From NCBI GenBank assembly GCA_013397435.1, contig VZRG01000004.1, forward strand, positions 1,401,560 to 1,465,559: a stretch of 64,000 nt of DNA, given 5' to 3'. The position numbers and the translations under genes are program-made. Positions 28,601-40,600 of this stretch are shown in pieces. This stretch comes from Erythrocercus mccallii (taxonomy: Eukaryota; Chordata; Aves; Passeriformes; Dicruridae). Below the pieces are notes generated by a model. It saw only the letters and a program-made list of their open reading frames with translations. It had not been told where the DNA came from and did not search any database. Position 1 is the stretch's first letter; every line of letters begins with the position of its first letter.

Positions 28601-31600
28601 CTTCAGAATTTATGTATTAGAAAACAAACCCCTAGATAATTACCTACATTTTTCATATCTATAGCCTTCTTTTCTTGCTCATAAAAGCAAGAAAATTTTC
28701 TGAGTCTGTTGAAAAATTTCTTCTTTTTTTCTTTTTAATGTAGGAGTAGGAATGTTCCTCTTCAATACAGAGTTCCCTAGAATTTACTCAGTTTTCATTA
28801 TGCACCACAAACAGCATCTTCAACAAAATGTAATCAATTGTGGTAAATACACATTCCCTTTCAGAAAAAGCATTCTGAATTATTTAAATATAGTATACAC
28901 TAAAACTGTGCACAAATTCTACATCAGTTTATTATCAGATCCATTCAACCATGTTAGAACCCCCTTCATGCAGTTTTAGAAGCAGACGCTTGTGGCAAAT
29001 CGTCTTAGCAAGTGGTGCACACTTACTTTGGTACCATAAGTTCTCACTCCATTTATCCCAGATATGGGCAAGGAGCAGAGTTTCATTCTGCAGGAGCGAC
29101 AACTCTTCAGGTGCACTTGGGATGCCAGTTATAAGTTGCAACAGTATTTTGCTGTTTTGCTTCAAAATATGAGAGGGAAAAAAATCCAGAACTCCATTCT
29201 TCTTTGGTGATGTTTTTAGCCCTTCTATAAATTTTAACTTGTTGTGTTGAAACTTGCTACAATTTTAATAAGTATGTACTGTGCTTTCAAATAAATCATC
29301 CTGCTGAGTATTGAGCAAAGCGTCTGGGGAGGCTCTTGCTGTTAATTGGCACAGCTGCTCAGTATTAGTTCCTTTCATTCACTGCTGTCAGGAAGTCTAT
29401 CCAAAATACAACTTTCATAAACAGTAGGCTCAATGCTCTTACTCTTGTAAAGTGACATCCCAGCATAAAATGCTTGTTGTGGGGTGGGCTGAGGAAAGAG
29501 CTTCTTCCATGAGAAGTTGTTCTTGAACAACGGTTGTAACTGTCATATATAGATAGATTCAGATATAGGTATGACTGAACTTCATTAAAAATCTACACAT
29601 TTTAAAGTATCAAAGACACATGACCCTCCTCCCACCCTCCCATAAAAGATTGACTAATCAATGAGCTTTTAACTTAAAACTGAGCTTGTCAGTGTTAAAT
29701 ATTTGCTAGTTTCAGTCCTTTCTGGCAACAAATACTATATACTGTGAGAGGGTCTTGGCACTCTTGAAGTCAATGATTTAAGTGTCCTACTGTCCCACAG
29801 ATGTGAAAAGTGTTAACTTTTAACCAAGGCTTGAAATCACCTTATTACAGACCAGTTATTCATTCTAGTACAATCTTTCCCAGCTAAGATCTCAAGTCCA
29901 AACCAGAGATGCATGTGCGCTGAGTTTAAGCTTTTTTTGTTAGCAGACCAGCTAAGGGAAAAAAAGTCTAAAACTCTTTCCATAGCCTTTACTTTGTTCC
30001 TGAATTCCTGCTTAAAATGTGAACAAGGGCAATCAGAAGACTATTGATGTAGCTTCTGAACCTGCACTGCAAGAGAACAGTTCACCACTGGATCTGCAGC
30101 AAACTTGTGTATGTTCTGATGCAGCTGGTACCCAACTGAAATTATTTGCTTTGATATGGCAGATGGTGAGGCTATTTGCTGCCATTCCAGTAGAAAAAAA
30201 AAGGAGCTATTACAAATCCAGAGTGCATTTTGACACATCCACACTGAAGCACCATCTGGAAGCCATATATCTACTGCCACTGTGTAGAGTGATTGCTATC
30301 TTTAATCCTTGTAGGAACTTCAAGAGAAGCTCAAGAGACTCATTACTCCACTGTGTCCACATAAATAAGTTCAAGCCCCCATTTAAGACACTCTGGTGGA
30401 AGGAGTAAATATCCATAAATACTAAGGGCTGGTGTTGAAGGGCTTCGATCTTGTTCTAGATTAAAAGATTGAATCTAGTTAAAGGTTGATTATTGCAACT
30501 GAACAGATGCAAGTAATCCTACATAAAATACATTACTGCTATAGCAAACTAGCTACTTTTGGATAAACTCTGTAATCTGGTTTACCTTTATCACAGAAAC
30601 TATACAAGCACTTTTGTGGCACTAAAATAATACCCAGGTATAAGAACAAACTGCAAGCCAGCTGATTTGTTTCAGATTGTAATTCTAAGAAGCTTCTTTC
30701 CTTTCCTGTCTCATTTAAATTCTTTATTAATAAGGGTCATCTATGCCTCTGAGCAGGTAGTCTAAGTGTATTTTAAAACAATGTTATTTAGCTGGCTTTT
30801 GTTTTCCTGACTTAATTAAGTTTTGAGCATATCTTGGTTTGTCTTTTTTAGCTTGAACCAATTTTGACGTTAATTCTAAATCTCTGAGTTATAAGTAATT
30901 GTGTATACACCTTCCTTTTCAGGGAATGTCTTGGTGAAGCACACGAACCCTGTGACTGCCAGACCTGGAAGGACTGGCTACAGAAAATATCTGAAATGAA
31001 ACCAGAAGAACGTAAGAGCCATGCAGGGCCAATAGGGAGGGCACGGGTGTTTTGCTCTCGTTTTGATCTTTTGGTTTTAGACAGATTTTTTTTTTAGTTG
31101 CATTAAGTAAAAACTGGTTTCAACATTGGTTGAAAAATAGGGTAAAAGGGGAAGAAAATGATAGTTCTGAATGAGGGGTTGCTTGCACTTTAACTACAGC
31201 ACTGTGGTAAACAGTTCTTTGTAGGACATTCCTCCCCACAAACACATATGTGGTTCAGTCTGGGTATGCAAAACTCCTTCCCTTCCTTTTAAAGTTTTGT
31301 TTCCTTAATTAGTCAACTTATTCTTGCATATAACTTCATTTACCCTGTCCAGTTTTGATTTTTAGCCCACTCTGTGCCCTTGATTGAGTAGTGTTCCATG
31401 AAGATTTTTATTGCTTTAAAACTAATTCAAGGCAATAGGTGATAATAATAGTAAGGTTGAGGGTGAACAGCAAGGGAATTGTAGGAAATGGCTTAATGAT
31501 AAGTGTTTACTAAAACTAATAAAGGTTGGGTTTACACAGGACAGATATTTTCTTAGTCAACATTAACAAAAAAAGATGACAGCAGTTTGAATATATACTA

Positions 31601-34600
31601 ATATGGTTACCGCAGTTCAAAGCCTTTCCATAGTATGTTATAAACATTTTGGAAAGCATAGAAAATTTTACAAAGAGGCAAAATACACCCTACTTTGTCA
31701 AACTATGCCTGTTTTTTTATATATGTATTTGCACCTTTATATATTGTAGTTGCCACATATACTGTATCTAAATTTGTATTAAAATAGATGTGTGGAAATA
31801 CACTGAAATAGTAAGTGTATTAATATTATATAGGTATAAATTAGAAAATGTAATAATAAAATATATGTGAGAAATATATAATAGGAAAAACTTCAATAGT
31901 TTGTCAAGAAATAGGGAAACTTGCATCATTCCTGATCTGATTCTCACAAAAGATTACACAACTACAATTTCAACCTCTCTGTTTTTGCATGCTCCATATC
32001 CTTCTGTCACCCTCTAAAAAGTTGTGGGAGTGAGTGAGGCCTATGAGGATGCTGCCAACTGCCTGTGGTTACTGACCAACTCCAAACCTTGTGCCAACTG
32101 CAAGTCTCCAATCCAGAAGAATGAGGGCTGCAACCACATGCAGTGTGCAAAGGTAAGATGGACGCCCCGTGGGATTTCTTGAGGAATCATAATTCAGCTT
32201 TGTATGTCCTGTATATATTTTAGGTTCACAGAGGTACAAAACTTCTGAAGAGTCATGCCTTATAGCTAGTGGAACCTGTTGCAAGAATTAGATAATGAGC
32301 AAATGGCAGGTTACATGTGTTTAGAAAATGTTTAACATTTACTGAAATCTGTTTGAGTGTACATTATAATGATTGAAATTTCATAAAACCTAAGAATAAT
32401 TACCTATACAGTATGACGCAGAAATACTTGATGGTTTAATCGTCATTAATAATATAGAAGAGAAAGAACAGTTTTAATTGGCAGATGTAAGATTTTAAGG
32501 AAGGCTTAGCTCTAATGAAGGTTTTGCCTAGTAATAGTATTTTTCTTTTGCATTATTTCTCCAACATTGTCTCGAACAAAGCAAAAGAAGTTTAGGTGGA
32601 AAACTGTAAATTAATCAGTAAGAATGAAAAGATAGCAAGGAGTGATTCCAAAGGAAATTTATTGATGATAGCAGCCAGAAAATTAGTCACAAGTTTGCAC
32701 TGTGCTACCAAAATAGAAAAAAGATTTTTGCCATGAGTTTAGTATCATTTGAAAATGCTTTTTTGCTCAAGTTAGTTTAAAGCAGAATATTTAGAAAACT
32801 TGTGTCTTTATCTCAGAAATATCCTATATAACTACAACTATTACCTTTTTGAGGAGTATCATTAAAAATAAGAAAGTAGCAAACACTTGACATAGTTGGC
32901 CTACAATAAAAGGCTAACAGACTTGGAAAGTAATTCTCTTTATTTTTCTGAAAATATGCAGGTCTCTCTCTATTGCTATGCAGATCCCATTTTCTTTATA
33001 TTGTCACATATTCTCTCTATGTGATACGAATTGAAGATTAGGGCTTTTTTTGGTATCACTGGCAGCAGAGAACATTCTCCTACACTTTGATTTATGCCAA
33101 GTTTGCTGGTTTGAGGTTTTATGGGTTGTCTTAAGTGATTTTTAAAAGAGCTCATAAATTCTGTGCTTCTAAAACTCTATAGAGTATGTATACTCTATAG
33201 AGAGTAACTCTATAAGGTATGTTTGTTGCAGCTGTTGCCAGTGAGCTCAGTTGAACTAAATGCCTTCAGGCTAGAGAAGACTTTGGCCAATAAACACTGA
33301 TGAATGTCAGTAATTTGCCATTCTAAGGCACTAGCTGACAACCAGAGGTCTCTCTTCTTTTTTGATGCCTATAGGCAGCTTGAAGTGTCCTTAAAACAGT
33401 CAGATTCTTTTGTCATGGAGAAATCTCTGCAGACAGCAGCTGCCTCCCCTCAGCCTGGTGAGGAAGGATATCCTCAAGATCATTGCAGGGCTTGAACACA
33501 AGGAATAGTGGTCACCTCACTTGTTGCTTCCTCTGCTGAAGTAACAATCCCTGATGGAACCTCTGTGGTTTTTTTGCAGGGAGGTCTGCTAAGCCCACTA
33601 CATGATGGGCTGTGGCTGCTTCTTAGCATCCAGCATGTACCTTGTTGTAGAGGAGGATACTCCTTACTCATAAAACTCTGTTTTCTGATACTAAGGCATT
33701 TTCTTGCTGTTTTATGAGTGCAGCTTCTGACAAAGCAAGGCTTACTCAGTCCTGCTCTCTCACTCCACTATCTGTAGTAGTTTTTTTAGCCTATGGGTAC
33801 TTTGATTTCAAGGAACCAAGAGGAGGTTCATAGATAATAAATTACTGCAAGTTTCATGAAACTTGGTGGCTGTATGGTGCAGAGACTTCATTTGCACTGC
33901 CACCAAGAGAGAGGCTGATATACCTACCCAGCTGTTACCTGCTCAGCAATTACCTGTTCTGCTTGGCTCAGACAGTGGCCCAGCAACAGATGTGATTTGT
34001 TGAGCCCAGGTGGTGATGATACAAGACTCAGTGATCATAAAGACACGTAAAACAGAGCTCGGGAGTTAATCAGAGAATATGCTGAGTTGGAAGGGATCCA
34101 TCAGGATTAACAAGTCCAACTCCTGGCCCTGTGCAGGACGCCCCAAATGTCACACCATGTGCCTGAGGGAGTTCTCCAAATGCTTCTTGAACTCTGTCAG
34201 GCTTGGTGCTGTGAGCACTCTCCTGGGGAGCCTGTTCCAAGGCCCAAACCCCTTCTGAGTGAAGAAACTTCCCTGCCTTCGAGCGAGTGGACAGCTCCTC
34301 CCAGTTTAGTGCAAGCTCAGTATTCTTTGGAGTCCTGCGTCCAAGTGGAGCAATCACATAACACGGTTATCCAGCGCTGTGCTGGACGTTTTGTCCAGAA
34401 GGAGGCTGCGAGAGTATCAGAAGTTCTGCTGAAGTTGAAAAACGTCACATCACTTGGCTTCCCTTGTTCAGCTGGGTGGGTTACCCTGTCACAGAAAAAA
34501 ATCAGGTTTGACAAGCAGGACCTACCCTCATAAAGCTGTGCTGGCTGTTGACCAATGATGGCATTGTCCTCCAGGTGTTTTTCAGTACGTCCAAGAGTAA

Positions 34601-37600
34601 TCTTTTTCATGATTTTAGCATGCACTGAAGTAGCCTGACAGGCTGTATTTTCCAAGGTTGTCCTTCTTGCCTTTCTTGAAAATTATTTTGAGTTTGGGAG
34701 GTGTGTAGAAACAGCTGATGTGGTTCTGAATGTCTCATGAGACTGAAATACTGGGAGGAGGGTCTGGGAACACTGTGTGAATATTAGGTTTTGAGGAGGC
34801 TTTTGGAGAGATTTAAAGGTAAATATAATGGAGTGGTCAGATGGGAAATAATTTGGGAGAGCTGAGATTGTTGCTGTAGGAGCATATATACATAAATTAA
34901 TAAGATGAGCTTTATTAGTTCAGTTGCTTGTGAAATACCTTCTTTCATGTGATCTTTTGAATATAATTTTTGTCTTAAAATGAATATGAATGGGTTTGAA
35001 TGGTAGGAAAATGATGCAGTGATACTCATTCAAGTCTTAGACACAGTTGATCTTGTACTTCATTCTCAGCACTTCTCACCAATTTTTATAAGCCAGCAGC
35101 TTTAAGAATGTTTGAAAACAAGAAGGAACAGCACAATAACAAAAAGAAATATTCTACTATTCATTGCTTTTTAGAAGAAAATCAGCACTACTGATTTTTG
35201 AGACAAAATTAGGAGAAGTACAATGCAAGAATTAGATTTCATTCCTTCCTGTAATGTATCTAAGAGATTGTATAAAATAACTACAGACAAACACATCTGA
35301 TATGGAATAGGTATTCCTGGAAAGGTTAAACTTATCAAAGAGAGAAGAAATGCAATTTAATTTATCAAATGCCATTAATAATACTCAAGGCTTAATATTA
35401 ATTAATGTAAATTTTCTTTCCTCAACTTTAACACAGATAAAATAAACATGATTCACCAATTTTTGAGTCTTTTGCTTATCCGTCCATAAATAGCTTCCAG
35501 TTATTTTGAAATTAACTAGCTGAGAACTCGCTGCTAAATTGAGAATATTTGATCTTCTCTGATGCAGAGAAGCCTGAATAACTCACCTTACACCTCCTTG
35601 TAAGGTTTTACCTATTTTGAAAGCACTTTACTCAGTCAGTGCAGAAAAGGTTCACCTGGAAGTAAACACTCATCAAAGTTTATGTTCAGATTTCTCTCTT
35701 GCTTTTATCATTATTTTGTATCAGGAACACCACATGACAAAAACACCAGAAATCATGTTTTCCTAAGTAATATTAAGAAAAAAAAAATCTCTCTGATGAA
35801 TAGTTTCTGTGTTAAAGAAATGAGACTGTTTTTTTGACAATAACAAAGAAACAGGCTTGATCAGCTGTATTTACCATTTTGTTTATTTCCTCCACTTAAA
35901 ACTTAACATGTAGATCCAATGCAGTCTAATGAGCCAAGGAACAAAAATGATGACTGACATGGTTAGATATGGTTTGATAAACAGATCTCCTGAGTAAGTA
36001 AAATAAGTAGGCTATTTTTGAGTATCCTCAAAAATTTGTTTACACTCAGAATGCTTTTAATTCAGTTGTCCATAGAGGAATAATGATGCCGAACTGCAAA
36101 CCTAAGACATTTCAACTTCTTGGTTTGTTTTTTTTTTTTCCTTTTATCTCTTTTGTTCTGAAGTGCAAATATGACTTTTGCTGGATATGCTTAGAAGAAT
36201 GGAAGAAGCACAGCTCTTCCACTGGAGGCTACTACAGATGCACTCGCTATGAAGTTATTCAGCATGTAGAGGAGCAGTCCAAGGAGATGACAGTAGAGGT
36301 AACAAATGAATGTGTGGATTTGAAAAATAGCACCAAGATCGCAATTTTCCATTCAGGATAAGTTTAATCAAAATTCTTCCAAACCACAGTTTGAAATGGA
36401 AAAATACAACCTTAAACATGTCAAAGAGACAGAAAGAAAGCACTACTTATTTGTAGGTGCATAAGATTTCTGCTTTTGACTTTGTTAACAACCACTGGTG
36501 ACTTTATTCAAGTTATTTTACTTCTCTGTGACATGGTTTCCTTTTGTGAAATGAGCATGCTGGTCCTGTAATTAACTGCTGTGCACTACAGAAAATGTGC
36601 CTTAATTTTGGCTTTTGGAAAGTTGCTTTAAATAGCAGGCACTGACAGTGTATCAGTTCTTTGGCTGCAGTGTTTGCAGTCTTGTGAATTTCAGAAATTA
36701 ATTTTGTCTCTTTACTTGGCACTTAGCACTGTGTACAATACTTTATATATAGTCTGAATAGGAACAGTTCATTATTTAACTATATCTAATGGTGATTGTT
36801 GTATTAAATGATGAGATTTATTTTGGTTTCTTTTGTTTCTCCATTATTTTCCAGGCTGAAAAGAAGCACAGAAGATTTCAAGAGCTTGATAGGTTTATGC
36901 ACTATTATACAAGATTTAAGAACCATGAACTTAGCTACCAGGTGTGGGTCAAGCCATTATTATTGATGTTTGTTTCTGTTTTATTAGTCCAAAAAGAATT
37001 ATCTTAGTGTATTTTATTTATTTTCTTTTTCTAGTTAGAACAGCGCCTTCTAAAAACAGCCAAAGAAAAGATGGAGCAGTTGAGTAGAGCTCTAAGTGGA
37101 AGTAAGTATTTGCTGTGATCTGTGCCTTTGATTTGAAATCACATCAACACAGTTATGGCTAAAGTGTTCTTTTTTGGATATTGCTCACTTCAAGTCTGCT
37201 GTGTGATGTCATCCCTCCAGTACTAGAATTTGTAAACATTGGATGATGAAAGTTAAATGTACAGTAAATCTTACCTATTCCAAAGCCTCAAGGAGGAAGT
37301 AGAATTAGAGTAAGGTAGAAGTTAATGTTCTGTGTTTATTTCTTTTAAATAGAAATAAGAACACTGTGCAGTCATTGAGAACTTGCTGCTCTTTACTTGT
37401 AAAATATTTAACTGATATGCACAAAAGTAATGCTGACATCAGCAGGAAAATACTTCCCCAATGCTTGTTTCATCTTGCAGCTGAGGGAGGCTGTCCTGAT
37501 ACCACATTCATTGAAGATGCAGTGCAAGAGCTTCTAAAAACTCGCCGAATTCTTAAGTGTTCTTATCCATATGGATTCTTTTTGGAGCCTAAAAGCACAA

Positions 37601-40600
37601 AGAAAGAAATATTTGAACTTATGCAGGTAATACATGGATTTTCCTAATGGCACTTTTTTTAATATTAGTTATCAGTGTCTGTTTGCCTTTTTTGTAGTAT
37701 GAAACTGACATACCTGTTTTATATTTGTCACCAAGTTTGAAAAAGTAGCATATTTTTAGATGACTTTGCAAAGGAAAAGGATAAGTACAGATAGAAGGGG
37801 AAAGTAAGAAAATTTCCTGTTAATCTGCTTTCTGACATTTTAGCTTCAGTCCTCATCTCCTTCTCTAGCTTCTCTTTTTGTTCTTTCCCTTCTGATGTGC
37901 TTGACATCTGGGAGGAGGCAAAACTGGGCAAGTACCTGGGACTGCTGCCTCCCTTCCTGTCCCTTGAAAATGTTCAGTATTGCAGAGTGCAGGGAAATCC
38001 TGCTTCAAGCTGGAGGACAGAATGTAGGTTAGTAAAAGAGTAAGCTATGGGACAGATATTTGGGGTATTTTGGTATTTCATAAGGTGTTTTCAGGAAAAT
38101 GGATATGATTCTGCTCAGTATTTATGGAGAAAAGCTCTTCCTGATTTGCATTTCCCTGGAAAATTGTTTTTTCTGTATTATTAACTCTTGCAGACAGACC
38201 TAGAAATGGTCACTGAAGACCTTGCACAGAAAGTGAACAGGCCTTACCTTCGGACACCTCGCCATAAAATCATCCGAGCAGCTTGTCTTGTGCAGCAGAA
38301 GCGACAGGAGTTCCTGGCCTCTGTGGCTCGTGGGGTTGCTCCTGCAGACTCCCCAGAAGCACCCAGGCGCAGGTAATCCACCCAAAACACTGCACAAGTC
38401 AGCAGAAATTCTTCTGATAGCTGCCAAAGTGGGTGAATCCACTGCCGTTCTCTGATTATGAGGTAGATGCTAAGTATAGTGGTTGTAAATCACTGTAGTA
38501 GTGATGTTTTCTTGGACATTTCATCCTTGTGGAATTACAGCCTTTGGGGAAAAACATATTTTTCTTTTTGAGGATCACTGCTCTGTGTGTTGCAACCTAA
38601 ATTACTTCCCCATTTGTGATATATTAATGATTTGATGTCATGGCTTCCATTTCATTTTTTTCCATCAAGATTGTCAGTAACTCTCTGGTACACTTCAAAA
38701 ATCTCTTAAGTATTTGCTAAACATATCAGGCAGCTCTGGAATAGTCAACAATTTAACTGTAGGGGTTTCAAAATAAATTTTTAGTTAAGAATTAAAGGGA
38801 AGACTTGTTAAGTTTAGAGAGCTACAATTGCACTAGTTTTCAGATTTCAATAGGTTTTGAAGCTCTGGAGGTTGTTCATATTTGTTCTACTTCTAAATTT
38901 GATGGTATATCTTTCCATTTTATAGCTTTGCTGGTGGAACATGGGATTGGGAGTATTTAGGATTTGCATCCCCTGAGGTAAACTATTTCTTTTTAATTTT
39001 TTTAACTTAGTTCTGCATATGCTAGAAACACAGGTATGATCATAATCTGCATGAAGAGCTTCCTTGAGTCAAAACATTTCAAGTTGGTTAAGCTTTCCAT
39101 TTCATTTATTTCACAATAGAAGGAAATATATTCGTAGCTAATTGTGCAACGACTCTAAACAATGCCTAACATGGATGTAGTAATCTAAGGTGGCAAGCTA
39201 TTTCTCATTCATTTTCCAAGTACATAACCAGTTTTAAAATTGAATATAAACTGTTGTCTGTGTGCTGGAGAACCTTAAAGTAATAAAGGAATGAAATTGT
39301 GTAGATTACTTTTGAATGCAATATCAGTTCAGCAGAATTTGACAGAAAGTCTAAGAAATTTCCATCCTCTGTCACAATCCCAAAAAATCCGTGCAGGCAT
39401 ACTCCTAAATACTGTTAAATATTTCAAATATTTATTTTTATTGTTATGTATTGAAGCAGGATGGAAATTGCATACTCGAATGAGATTAATTTTTGCTACT
39501 TTACCAAGAATGAAAATCATTATTTTTTTAATAAATATATTACAATCTGTTAATGGGAAAGAGTTAGGTAGTTTTTGAGACTCTGCTCTGAAAAATGAGA
39601 AGCTTCCTCTAAGGCTTTCCTTTATCATCTTAATTTTTAGTTAATGTTTTCAGAACATTAGATTAAAACATTCATTCAGGAAGGAAACTTCAACATTTCC
39701 TTGTTTGGTGTTTTCTTTCTAGCTAGTAATTTTTAAACATCCTAGAAAAACTCCATGTACTTTTTTCCATATATTTCCTTTGCTATTGTTGGTGAGCATC
39801 ACGCTGGTGAGAACATGGCTCGCTTCTCTACAAAAAATCAGCTGCTTCTCCTGTCCAGTTCCTTTAGTTCTTTTGAAATAATCCCACATCTGACAACACC
39901 AAACAAATTGTGATATTACTGTATCATCAGTGGAACTGTTTGTGAGAAGAAGCTGGTAAGAAATGTGTTGAAAAGCTGTTTAGCAGGAGGTGCCATTGCA
40001 GCTGTGCTTAGATGATCTGCTTATGAGTTTTTATGATTTGCCTAAATGTGGCACTGTGTGATGCAAGTTGGTTTCTTTGCTATGTAGCTATCACGAATAC
40101 TTGCAACCACCTATGCTAAAGGCATTTTATGGAATTAATAATGGTCATCTTTGTTTATTTAGTGAATTTCACTGCAAAGTATTTTATGTAGAGCTGTACT
40201 TTTACTGACAAGTAGTAGAATGACTGTGTATAGTGGATTATTACAGAAAACAAAATCTTCCTGGTTTTAGCAAGGAATGCTGGTTGTTGTAGAACACTGT
40301 GTGAAACCAAGATGTTCCTATCCAACAAAATTAAAACTTCTTTTTCTCACATGTAGAAAATTGTTCTATGTAATAAGAAATAAGGTTTCATAAGTAGTAA
40401 TTAAGATCTCTTTCTACAGGTTAATAAGCAACCAAAAATTAAATGGCTGTTGGTAAAACCTATTATTTTATTGCAAACAAATGAGAGCTACGATCTGGTA
40501 TGATGAATAAATCTTAGTGTTCAGTGATCACTTCCCATGATTCCTTTTCTGATTCAGAGAGATATAATTATATATTTTTAAAATAAATAAAAAGTTATAT

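Larger units (their letters stand above)
26789..30922 (+). other. ANKIB1: ANKIB1 intron, 4.1 kb, with coding-like islands on both strands
   Basis: This intron differs from the others in the gene. It carries + strand exon-like ORFs between 27341 and 28400 and a broken minus-strand coding-like tract at 28935-30459. Both are annotated separately. Outside them the intron is ordinary AT-rich sequence. Confidence 0.7.
32153..36163 (+). other. ANKIB1: ANKIB1 intron, 4 kb
   Basis: The intron holds a 28-bp near-perfect palindrome at 33175-33202 and an antisense CR1 fragment at about 34068-34700. Open frames between 33300 and 33720 have no supporting structure. The remaining sequence gave nothing. Confidence 0.6.

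Noticed and set aside
30019..30408. 129-codon + strand ORF
   Set aside because: It lacks an ATG near its start and splice support. The minus-strand reading over the same bases is more protein-like, so I treated the + ORF as a shadow, with some doubt.
34147..34655. ORFs of 112-128 codons in an ANKIB1 intron
   Set aside because: They fall inside an antisense CR1 fragment, and the frames are repeat-derived.
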